Origin: Planctomycetota bacterium
GTDB taxonomy: Bacteria; Planctomycetota; UBA1135; GCA-002686595
Direction: 5' to 3'
Assembly: GCA_002683825.1 (NCBI GenBank)
Contig: NYUD01000091.1
Coordinates: 186,001 to 250,000, forward strand
Length of the DNA stretch: 64,000 bases
The translations under genes and the position numbers were made by a program. Shown here in pieces: positions 50,294-57,582 of the stretch; the stretch's first letter is position 1, and each line of letters begins with the position of its first letter. Below the pieces are notes generated by a model. It did not search any database. It saw only the letters and a list, made by a program, of their open reading frames with translations, and was not told where the DNA came from.

Positions 50294-50917
50294 ATGTCAC
50301 CCTCCGAGCCGCACCGTCCATCCCCCCGCCGTCGGTCCGAGGCCCTGTCGATGGGCACACTGTCTTTGGATTCTCTGATCGAGGCCCTTCGAGACGAGTT
50401 CCACCACGAGGCCCGTGGCTCGCATATCGCCGAGCTGCTATCGACCTACGCGCGCACCGCGACCGACTGGCGTGCCTTCGCCCTCTTCAACGACCAGAAC
50501 TACACCCGCAATCTCGTCGTACGCGAGGACCGCTTCGAGCTCCTGTTCCTCTGCTGGGGAACCGGTCAGGAAAGCCCGATTCACAATCACGAGAGCCAGG
50601 ACTGTTGGATGTGTGTGATCGAGGGGCGTGTGGAAGAGGTGCGCTATTGCATACCCGAAGAGGTCCGGACCGGCCCCCTCGAACCGAGCGGCTCACACGT
50701 CTTCGCCCAGGGCGAGGTCGCTTTCATTCGCGACGAAATCGGCCTCCACCTCGTTCGTTCGGCCGCCTCCGACGAGCCCGCCATCTCCTGCCACCTCTAC
50801 GCCGCGCCCTCCGATCAGTGCAACGTGTACTGTCCGGACACGGGCAAGGTCACGTGTCAGGACCTGCAAAACTATTCGGTCCGGGGCCGCATCCTGACCA
50901 CCGGCACGGACGGGTAG
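50294..50917 (+). CDS. cysteine dioxygenase
   Basis: Non-haem iron cupin that oxidises L-cysteine to cysteine sulfinate; cytoplasmic. With the ATG at 50294 the protein has 207 residues (188 from the alternative ATG 50351, nearer the first conserved block). The iron triad is His97, His99 (SPIHNHESQDCW) and His152 (EIGLHLV). The substrate Arg72 is in YTRNLV. Cys104, five residues after the second His, and Tyr169 (HLYAAPSDQC) correspond to the Cys93-Tyr157 thioether pair of the mammalian enzyme; many bacterial homologues have Gly at the Cys position. No sulfinate decarboxylase or transporter gene is adjacent. Confidence 0.92.
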   Translation: MSPSEPHRPSPRRRSEALSMGTLSLDSLIEALRDEFHHEARGSHIAELLSTYARTATDWRAFALFNDQNYTRNLVVREDRFELLFLCWGTGQESPIHNHESQDCWMCVIEGRVEEVRYCIPEEVRTGPLEPSGSHVFAQGEVAFIRDEIGLHLVRSAASDEPAISCHLYAAPSDQCNVYCPDTGKVTCQDLQNYSVRGRILTTGTDG

Positions 50918-51045
50918 GTGCCTTCGGGCATGCTTCGCGTCGCCGAGCTTGACTGCAGCTCGACAACCCCGTCCCGCGGCAAGCCCAAATTGTCTAAGAA
51001 AGCTGAAGCAACAAGGCTAGGTAGGTCGTATCGTGCCCGCCACTT

Positions 51046-51119
51046 GGCGGTGTAGCTCAGTTGGTTAGAGCAGCGGAATCATAATCCGCGAGTCGGGGGT
51101 TCAAATCCCTCCACCGCTA
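51046..51119 (+). tRNA. tRNA-Met (CAU), elongator type
   Basis: A complete cloverleaf. The acceptor stem GGCGGTG pairs with CACCGCT (G1-U72 wobble), followed by a D arm GCTCAGTTGGTTAGAGC. The anticodon stem GCGGA/TCCGC has loop ATCATAA (anticodon CAT), and the T arm is GGGGG-TTCAAAT-CCCTC. Discriminator base is A. CCA is not encoded (the next bases are CCC). Body and acceptor resemble elongator tRNA-Met rather than the lysidine-modified tRNA-Ile2. No introns or nearby integrase. Confidence 0.93.
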
Positions 51120-51250
51120 CCCAATATCGAGCCGGCCCGGCGTCGTATATGCGAATGGCAGCGGGCTTCGTACGGAGCTGGGGGGGGGAAGGGGAACAGA
51201 GCTGCAGGAGGGCGGTGCTGTTCGCGAGGTGGATTGGCTCTGGTGACAAC

Positions 51251-51625
51251 ATGGGCGAGGGCAAGAAATGGACGTGTCCGAAATGCACGTGTTGCGAATG
51301 CATCCACGTTCCGGGCCGCAAGGGTGGAAGAGGTGGGGTGCCCATGGGTTTTTTTCAGGTCTACAACATGCAACCGAGTCGCTACATCTGTGGACGATGC
51401 GGGTTTGTCGAGGAGTGCTTCGACGTGCCAGAGCACCTGGAAGCTGTTCGCCTAAAGTACGGAGAATCCCCCCCTGAACTAGTGTTCGCGTGCGAACACG
51501 CACCGCAGGCGAGACGCGCCCGGGTGTCCCCTGCGCGTGCAACCTGTGGAGAGGAGACGGGGTCCCTTCGCCTCCTCGGGCCTTCGGCACCTGGAATTTC
51601 CGTACTTGATCCATCAGCGCCCTGA
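51251..51625 (+). CDS. small zinc-ribbon protein
   Basis: A 124-residue predicted protein. The first 70 residues look genuine: GKKWTCPKCTCCEC ... GFFQVYNMQPSRYICGRCGFVEECFDVPEHLEAV has paired C-x2-C motifs like a two-knuckle zinc ribbon of the small nucleic-acid-binding type (the pattern CPKC ... F-x-V-x-N ... C-x-x-CG-x-x-E). The C-terminal 50 residues (RARVSPARATCGEE ...) are Arg/Pro-rich and unconvincing, so the true end or a frameshift near residue 75 is possible. It begins 131 bases after the tRNA. ATG at 51251 is preferred over an earlier in-frame ATG at 51149. Confidence 0.55.
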   Translation: MGEGKKWTCPKCTCCECIHVPGRKGGRGGVPMGFFQVYNMQPSRYICGRCGFVEECFDVPEHLEAVRLKYGESPPELVFACEHAPQARRARVSPARATCGEETGSLRLLGPSAPGISVLDPSAP

Positions 51626-51682
51626 CGTTTTTCCTGCCGCTGGACGGAGGCCGCTACCGGTGCAGCATGCTCGTCGCCCGAA

Positions 51683-52441
51683 TCACGATGAAGAGCCCGT
51701 ACTCTCGAGCTTCACCAACTTGGCCGAGACATTGGCTCCATCTACGGTGAAGACCAGGTAGTTGTGAAAGCCCCACTTGCCATCGTTCAAGGGAGCGCCG
51801 GCGCCGCCCGAAACCAGGTAAACGATCGGATTTCCTGTTTTCCAGCCGGGCACATTCGCCACGTCCTCAGGCGACTGCGGGTTGTAATACAGGTGTTCGT
51901 GAGCCGCCAGAACGTAGGCGATGTTGTCGTAGTCCTTGAACATCTCGATCAGAGCCTTCCGGCTCTCCGGATAGAGGCGGTCGTCCCATGTGCTATCAGG
52001 AGGGCCCTGGTCCTTGGCGTGAATTGGATAGTGCATCGTGATGAAGATGTGCGCCTTGTCCCGGTTCGCTTCGAGGTCTGCCCGAAGCTGCGCGATCTGC
52101 TTCGGCTTCCCCTCGATCACGTCTCCCAGCGACATCGCGAACGCCGGATGGAGTTCCTTGATTTCAATGAAGATCTCTTTGATTGTCTCCGGCTGCGGAT
52201 CCCCTTTGGCGGGTCGGTTGTCGCCGAAGACCACAAACGCGAACTTGCCCGGACTGTCGGGAGGTATCAACGTCCCGGTACCTCGCATGGGCGTGACCGT
52301 CGGCAGTCCCGCCGATCGAGGTGGAGTAGAAGTCGACTGTTCTGCATCGGACCGAGGCGAACCGGACCTCGCGGACTCCTCGGACCTGCAACCCGCCAAA
52401 ACCGCAGCGATGAGAAGCAAACCACCTTGCAAGGGGCTCAT
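51683..52441 (-). CDS. calcineurin-like phosphoesterase lipoprotein, missing one motif
   Basis: A 252-residue predicted lipoprotein (lipobox L-A-G-C). The metallophosphoesterase motifs seen are FGDNRP (motif I), MSLGDVIEG (motif II), ITMHYPIH (motif IV) and LAAHEHLYY (motif V, Ala in place of the usual Gly). Motif III (G-N-H-D/E) and the roughly 80-100 residues that normally surround it are absent: GDVIEGKPKQIAQ runs straight into LRADLEANRDKAH, which in relatives lies well after motif III. The frame stays open, so this looks like an in-frame internal deletion near 52090, probably abolishing bimetal catalysis. Preceded on the same strand by the ABC operon. Confidence 0.75.
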   Translation of the reverse strand: MSPLQGGLLLIAAVLAGCRSEESARSGSPRSDAEQSTSTPPRSAGLPTVTPMRGTGTLIPPDSPGKFAFVVFGDNRPAKGDPQPETIKEIFIEIKELHPAFAMSLGDVIEGKPKQIAQLRADLEANRDKAHIFITMHYPIHAKDQGPPDSTWDDRLYPESRKALIEMFKDYDNIAYVLAAHEHLYYNPQSPEDVANVPGWKTGNPIVYLVSGGAGAPLNDGKWGFHNYLVFTVDGANVSAKLVKLESTGSSS

Positions 52442-52513
52442 TGGATGAACCTCTATGGCACCTGAGCTGATCGGGTCGTTCCACAGTCTCCGTTACGTCT
52501 ACGCCGATCTCAC

Positions 52514-53284
52514 CTAAACGCCCTCGTTCAGCGGCCATTCGCGCCGGTGGATCAACAGGGCAGACAACGACAACGTCACCCCGGAGATGACCAGGATCGC
52601 GAGAACGGCCCTGACTGGATCGGCTGAGACCAGGCCTACGACCTCGTCAATGTCCAGCGGCAGGGAGATGTCGGCGATCCAGTAGGCCAGGGAGCGCAGG
52701 TAGTAACTGGTCGTCAACTCGTTGATGACGGCCGGTACGGAGGAGAGTAACAGCTCGAAGACGACTCCGTAGAGGATTCCGACGGGGATCGCGCGCTGCG
52801 GAACGAGCAGGCCGAGCAGACTGAAGATCGCTGTATAAGTGAAGCAGGCGCCTGTGATGGCGACGAAGAGCGCCAGCCAGACGCGTAGGCCGAAGGGAGC
52901 GTCGAAGACGGCGAAGCAAAGGGTCATGCTCAAGGAGGTGAGCACGGAGAGCGCGACGGAAGTTGCCAGGTACTTGCCCGCCAGGACCTTCCAGCGTGGC
53001 AAAGCGCGCGTGAAGAGGTAGACGAGGGTCTTGTCTTCGATCTCGCCTGCGAGCAATGAGGCGCCGTAGAGGAGGGCGACCAGGATGCACAGTGTCTGTG
53101 GGTACAGGACGTAGAGGATGACGACGGCGATCTGTTCACCGGCCTCTTCCTGTACGCCGCGGAGCCCCCCGGCCAGGAGGATGCTGCCCACGAGGAGGAT
53201 CGGAAGGCTGAGGAACGCCAGGAGGATCCACAGCTTTTTCCTGCCCAGCATCTGCAGCAAGGTCAGGCGGAATAGGGCCTTCAA
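52514..53284 (-). CDS. ABC-2-type transporter permease
   Basis: A 256-residue membrane protein with six predicted helices and the ABC-2 permease layout: a basic N-terminal region before the first helix (KALFRLTLLQMLGRKKLWILLAF), then a GASLLAGEIEDKTLVYLFTRALPRWKVLAGKYLATS segment, which is the coupling-helix-like block typical of these permeases. It is the partner of the ATPase encoded just upstream, whose stop it overlaps by 4 bases. Substrate unknown; last gene of a four-gene ABC operon. Confidence 0.88.
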   Translation of the reverse strand: MKALFRLTLLQMLGRKKLWILLAFLSLPILLVGSILLAGGLRGVQEEAGEQIAVVILYVLYPQTLCILVALLYGASLLAGEIEDKTLVYLFTRALPRWKVLAGKYLATSVALSVLTSLSMTLCFAVFDAPFGLRVWLALFVAITGACFTYTAIFSLLGLLVPQRAIPVGILYGVVFELLLSSVPAVINELTTSYYLRSLAYWIADISLPLDIDEVVGLVSADPVRAVLAILVISGVTLSLSALLIHRREWPLNEGV

Positions 53285-54213
53285 ATGCCACCTCCCACGA
53301 GGTATTCGAAGACCGCGTCGAGGCTTTCGTCTTCGGAGCCAAGTTCGGTGATCTCGATGCTCGCATCTGCGGCGTACTGTGGCAGTGTGTGAAAGAGGCT
53401 GCGCGGTTCACGGGTCTGTACCCACAGTTCGCCGCGCTCATGGTCGAGTTCGACACCCTCGACTGCGAGTTCGCGTGTGAGGAGCGCGGCCAGCTCGCGC
53501 GGCTGGTCGCACACGATTCGAATGCGGTGGGGGATCTCGTACATCAGCTGGCGAATCTCGTGTACGTCGCCGGCTGCCAGGATCCGTCCGCCAAAGATCA
53601 ACAAGAAACGGTCGGTCATCGCCTGAACCTCGTGCATCACGTGGCTCGAGACCAGGACGCTCTTGCCTTCCGCGCCAAGCTCGCCGACCAGGTCCATGAT
53701 TTCACGCCGGCCGACCGGGTCGGTGCCCGAGAGCGGTTCGTCCAGGACCAAGAGATCGGGGTGGTGAACCAACGCCTGAGCCAGCTTGGTGCGCTGGCGC
53801 ATGCCCTTGGAATAGGTGGAGATGGGGCGATCCATGAACTCCGTGGCCCCGACGCGGCCCAGCGCTTCACGGGCGCCGTCCTTCGCGATCGAGGACTCCA
53901 GGCCGGAGAACTCGCCCAGGGTGGTCACGAATTGCAGGCCCGTCAGAGAGTTCCAAAAGGCGTCGTGTTCCGGGCAGTACCCCATGCGTCCCAGAAGTTG
54001 AGGATTGTTCCAGGGATTCTCGCCGAAGACGCGGATGCGGCCCTCGGTCGGGCGTAGCTGACCCGTGATCAACTTGATGAGAGTCGACTTGCCCGCGCCG
54101 TTAGGGCCCAGGAGTCCGTGAATACCGGGCTCCAGCTCCAAGGACAGGTCGTTCACTCCCATGACGATGCCGTAGAGCTTGGTGAGCCCGTCACATTCGA
54201 AAAGAGCCGCCAT
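53281..54213 (-). CDS. ABC transporter ATP-binding protein
   Basis: A 310-residue ATPase. Walker A is GPNGAGKST, the signature is YSKGMRQRTKLAQAL (a Y-S-K-G-M variant), Walker B is LLVLDEPLSGTDP, and the switch His is in SSHVMHE. The C-terminal about 90 residues form the extra domain often seen in CcmA/NatA-like exporters. It overlaps the adjacent permease genes on both sides (TGATG and ATGA), so the pair is strongly coupled. Substrate unknown. Confidence 0.92.
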   Translation of the reverse strand: MAALFECDGLTKLYGIVMGVNDLSLELEPGIHGLLGPNGAGKSTLIKLITGQLRPTEGRIRVFGENPWNNPQLLGRMGYCPEHDAFWNSLTGLQFVTTLGEFSGLESSIAKDGAREALGRVGATEFMDRPISTYSKGMRQRTKLAQALVHHPDLLVLDEPLSGTDPVGRREIMDLVGELGAEGKSVLVSSHVMHEVQAMTDRFLLIFGGRILAAGDVHEIRQLMYEIPHRIRIVCDQPRELAALLTRELAVEGVELDHERGELWVQTREPRSLFHTLPQYAADASIEITELGSEDESLDAVFEYLVGGGI

Positions 54214-55205
54214 CAGATGCGCGTGGGCGCCTCCACCCGCCTCAATAGAATGAAGAGCGAGGTCGCGGAGACGAACACCAGCCAGATGGCGGCCGTGCCG
54301 GTGGAGTCGCTGCTCGTAAGGGAGTCCAGCTCAAGAGGCAGTGAGCTATCGAGGCCCAGGGGAATGAGCTTGTCACGGACACCGTAGATGCCCAGCTGGA
54401 AGGTGCGAATGGTTTCCGCGGGGGAAAGGAGAAACGTCCACTTGGATCCGTGCAAGCCGTACGTTTGCTGGAGTAGCGAGTGGGCGATCGATCCGAAGAG
54501 ACAGAGGACGATCCACGCCGCGGCGGCGAAGCGCGGTTGGCGGAAGATCGATGAGAGCGTCATCATGACGAGCGCTACCGGGATGATGGTTCCCAGTGAA
54601 GCCAGGACGATCGCCACGGCGACCGACGCTGTCTGTAGAACCGTTCCCAGCGATGGCGAAAAGAGAATCGATATCGCATAGAGAAAGATCGAGGGCAAGA
54701 GCGTCACCCCGGCGAGCACGACGACCAGGGTTCCGGTCTTGCCGAGCACATAGTCCATGCGGCTGAGGGGCCGGGCGAAATAGATCAGAAAGGACCGCGA
54801 GCGGATGTCGTTCGAAATGAGTGCGGGGCCGACGATGGTCGTGACGATTGCGACCATCCACAGCTGATACTGCGTTCCGAAGCCCGCGAACACGGCGGAC
54901 CAGACAGCCGTGCGCAGGCCTGCCGGGTTCTCGTGCAACCGGTCGGTCAGTTCCGGGCCGAGGAATGCCCGGGCGATGTCGAGGTAGGTTGTGTTCGCAG
55001 TCTCCGGGTCCGTCAGTCGACCGATGAGGAAGAACGCCGGAGCGAAGTAGAGGATGGGCAGAAAGGAACTCCCGCCTATCCAGCGCAGCAGTTTGCTGCG
55101 GAGGGCGATTCTGATTCCCGTGCGCGTAATCGGCAGCCAACGCAGCCGTTGCGATGTGAGCCGGCCTTCGTAGCGCCTGTAGCCGATCTGGAAGAGCCCC
55201 ATCAA
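54213..55205 (-). CDS. ABC-2-type transporter permease
   Basis: A 330-residue membrane protein with about six to seven helices. Notable segments are ALISNDIRSRSFLIYFARPLSRMDYVLGKTGTLVV (the coupling region) and a long periplasmic loop near RLTDPETANTTYLDIARAFLGPELTDRLHENP. It is larger than the second permease of the operon, so the two may form a heterodimer or serve two separate exporters. Start overlaps the upstream ATPase by 4 bases. Confidence 0.87.
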   Translation of the reverse strand: MMGLFQIGYRRYEGRLTSQRLRWLPITRTGIRIALRSKLLRWIGGSSFLPILYFAPAFFLIGRLTDPETANTTYLDIARAFLGPELTDRLHENPAGLRTAVWSAVFAGFGTQYQLWMVAIVTTIVGPALISNDIRSRSFLIYFARPLSRMDYVLGKTGTLVVVLAGVTLLPSIFLYAISILFSPSLGTVLQTASVAVAIVLASLGTIIPVALVMMTLSSIFRQPRFAAAAWIVLCLFGSIAHSLLQQTYGLHGSKWTFLLSPAETIRTFQLGIYGVRDKLIPLGLDSSLPLELDSLTSSDSTGTAAIWLVFVSATSLFILLRRVEAPTRI

Positions 55206-56137
55206 TTCGTCCGTCGCACGGCGTTGAGGAAGATTTCCTCCAGGGTGTTGCGACCACTCTCTATGCGACGCACGCTGATTCCTGTTTCCCGGGCCACCTG
55301 CAGGGCGAGTTGTGCCACCTCCTCCGGGGGGCCATAGAGACGCAGCTCATCTTCGTAGTTGGTCTCAAAGCGCACGCCACGCCGCTCCAGTTCTTTCCCG
55401 AAGCGCGGGTCCGGCTGCTCCAAGCCGACGATTACGCTCTCGTCTGCTTGCCGGCGCAGATTGGAGATGCTGTCGTGTTCGAGCAGTTTGCCTCGACCGA
55501 GGATGACCACCGAATCACAGATGTCCTCCACGTCCTGCAGAATGTGTGTCGAGACGATGACGCTGACGCCGGATCGCTCGAACAGGGCGCGCACGAGTTT
55601 GAGCATCCGCCTGCGTCCCAGGGGATCGAGTCCGCCGGTCGGCTCGTCCAGGAGAACCAGGCGCGGGTCGTGGACGATCGCCTGGGCCAATTTTTGCTTC
55701 TGGCGCATCCCGGTGGAGTAGGTCTGGACCTCGCGATAGCGCTCCTCCCCCAGGCCCACGTAGTCCATGACCTCGTGTGCCCGCCGCAGCGCATCGATCT
55801 GCGGCAATCCGGAGAGCTCGCCCGCATAGGCGACCGCTTCGACGCCCTTCAAGCCCGGAAAGATGCAGTCGTCCTCGGGCATGTAGCCCACCAGTTCGCG
55901 CACGCTGCGAAAATTACTGCGCGAATCGAGGCCCAGCACACGGGCATTGCCCCGTCCGAGCTTCACCAGGCCCATGAGCGCCTTGATCAGCGTGCTCTTG
56001 CCTGCCCCGTTGGGCCCCAGGAGTCCGATTACGCCCGGTTGGAGCACGAACGACACACCGTCGAGCGCCAGGCTTCCCGCGTAGTCCTTGGTGACGTTCT
56101 CCAGCTCGAGAACAGGGCTCGCGGCGGCGTTCGACAC
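55202..56137 (-). CDS. ABC transporter ATP-binding protein
   Basis: A 311-residue ATPase. Walker A is GPNGAGKST, the signature is YSTGMRQKQKLAQAI, Walker B is LVLLDEPTGGLDP and the switch His is in STHILQD. The C-terminal extension is similar to that of the other ATPase. First gene of the four-gene ABC operon; the sulfatase-superfamily gene ends 41 bases upstream on the same strand and may be co-transcribed. Confidence 0.92.
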   Translation of the reverse strand: MSNAAASPVLELENVTKDYAGSLALDGVSFVLQPGVIGLLGPNGAGKSTLIKALMGLVKLGRGNARVLGLDSRSNFRSVRELVGYMPEDDCIFPGLKGVEAVAYAGELSGLPQIDALRRAHEVMDYVGLGEERYREVQTYSTGMRQKQKLAQAIVHDPRLVLLDEPTGGLDPLGRRRMLKLVRALFERSGVSVIVSTHILQDVEDICDSVVILGRGKLLEHDSISNLRRQADESVIVGLEQPDPRFGKELERRGVRFETNYEDELRLYGPPEEVAQLALQVARETGISVRRIESGRNTLEEIFLNAVRRTN

Positions 56138-56178
56138 GCCCGCAGTATCGGGACCAAACGGCTCGGGTCAAGGGCCGG

Positions 56179-57582
56179 CTATCTCTCCTCGCCCGCATAG
56201 CCGAGCTCGCGCAACCGTGCCAGGTCGTCCTCGGTCAATGTCCGTGCAGGAACATCCCTTCCCGCAGCCAAGAAGGCGCGCAGATCTTCCAGCAGTTCCT
56301 GCGCAAGACCTGGATGTTCCGCGCTGACATCGCGGGTCTCGCCCGGATCGTTCTTCAGGTCGTACAACCGCACCTCATCGGTACGCTCGTTGAAATGCAG
56401 TTTGAACCGTCCGTCGCGAACGGCGCGGTCCTTCCCCTTGATCATCGAGCCGGCCAGCGATCCGTCGAGGTCCGCTTCGAAGTAGATGCGGCGTCGGGGG
56501 AGCTCACCCGTGCCTCGCAAGAGCGGTCGCAGGTTCAGCCCGTCCAGATTCTTCGGGATGGGGAACCCCAGTTCGCCCAGGCAGGTCGGCACGAGGTCGA
56601 CGAGGGAAACGGGGGTCTCGATCCTGCGCCCGGCTTCGATACCGGGGCCCCGTAGGATGAAAGGCACGCGGGCGACCTCGTCAAAGTGCGTCAAGCCGTG
56701 CAGTACGCCTCCGTGGTCGAGAAACTCCTCGCCGTGATCCGAGGTCAATACGAGCAACGTGTCCTCGAGCAATCCCTCTCCTTCGAGATAGGTGAGGATC
56801 TCTTCGAGTTCCCCGTCGAGCTGGCGGATCGCTCCGTCATAGAGGTTCGACAGGTGGCGCCCGTCGGCCTCGTCGAGCTTGAGACGACCCTCGACGAAGG
56901 CGTACAGCTCTTCACTTTTGCCCCGAAGCGGACCGTCGTACGGTTCGACGAACTGCTCCCGCACGTCCTCGAGCGTCCCGTAGTCGGCGTGGGGGTCGAT
57001 GTAGTGGAGCAACAAGAAGAACGGGCGCTTGCGATCGCGTCCCTGCAGCCATTCGATCCCGCGCACCGAGGTCGCGGAGGGATGGGGTCCGCCCTTGTCG
57101 ACCTCTTCATGAAAGTCGAATCCCCGATCCAGACCGTTGGTCGTGAGCAGGGAATTCGTCACCACGCCCCCCGTGGCATAGCCGTATTTCGAGAGCAGCT
57201 CCGCCAGGGTGGCAACGTCCTTCGGCATCGTGAAGCGCGTGCCCGTCACTCCGTTGCGGCGCGGGTACAGGCCGGTGAACATCGAGGCGTGGGAGGGCAG
57301 GGTCCAGGGCGATGGTGCGGAGGCATCGCTGAAGAGCGTGCCCTCGCGGGCGAGGCGATCGATGGTCGGCGAAGTGGGACGCTCGTAGCCATAGCACCCC
57401 AGTCGATCCGCGCGCAGCGTATCGACCGAGATCAGGATCAGGTTTCGCCCGGGTGGCGGTGGGGCGCAGGCCCACGCGAAGAGCCCGAGCCAGAGAACAC
57501 AGGCTCGGCGGGGGGCGAAACGCGATAGGCGCCGGGGAACGTGGGGACCGCGCGGGCCGCGTGCTAGAGTGAAGCAGGTCAC
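56179..57582 (-). CDS. sulfatase-superfamily hydrolase (Thr nucleophile type)
   Basis: A 467-residue alkaline-phosphatase-superfamily protein. Features: NLILISVDTLRADRLGCYGY (first metal site), SPWTLPSHASMFTGLYPRR (catalytic region), LHYIDPHADY, and LVLTSDHGEEFLDHGG (second metal site). At the position where formylglycine sulfatases have Cys/Ser-x-P-x-R it has Thr-L-P-S-H, so it is not a formylglycine sulfatase. A Thr nucleophile suggests a phosphatase, phosphodiesterase or phosphotransferase-like activity. GTG at 57582 gives a hydrophobic signal with a Cys at A-W-A-C, a possible lipoprotein. Its start overlaps the divergent gene's start. Confidence 0.83.
   Translation of the reverse strand: MTCFTLARGPRGPHVPRRLSRFAPRRACVLWLGLFAWACAPPPPGRNLILISVDTLRADRLGCYGYERPTSPTIDRLAREGTLFSDASAPSPWTLPSHASMFTGLYPRRNGVTGTRFTMPKDVATLAELLSKYGYATGGVVTNSLLTTNGLDRGFDFHEEVDKGGPHPSATSVRGIEWLQGRDRKRPFFLLLHYIDPHADYGTLEDVREQFVEPYDGPLRGKSEELYAFVEGRLKLDEADGRHLSNLYDGAIRQLDGELEEILTYLEGEGLLEDTLLVLTSDHGEEFLDHGGVLHGLTHFDEVARVPFILRGPGIEAGRRIETPVSLVDLVPTCLGELGFPIPKNLDGLNLRPLLRGTGELPRRRIYFEADLDGSLAGSMIKGKDRAVRDGRFKLHFNERTDEVRLYDLKNDPGETRDVSAEHPGLAQELLEDLRAFLAAGRDVPARTLTEDDLARLRELGYAGEER

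Noticed and set aside
50949..50954. TTGACT as -35 box of a tRNA-Met promoter
   Set aside because: No acceptable -10 box lies 16-18 bases downstream; a second candidate (TTGTCT at 50990) has a 22-base spacer.
51046..51119. tRNA-Ile2 (lysidine-modified CAU)
   Set aside because: The acceptor stem and T-arm sequence match elongator tRNA-Met patterns better; definitive typing would need tRNAscan/TFAM.
56179..57582. Formylglycine-type aryl sulfatase
   Set aside because: The catalytic Cys/Ser is replaced by Thr in T-L-P-S-H, so the sulfatase mechanism is not supported.
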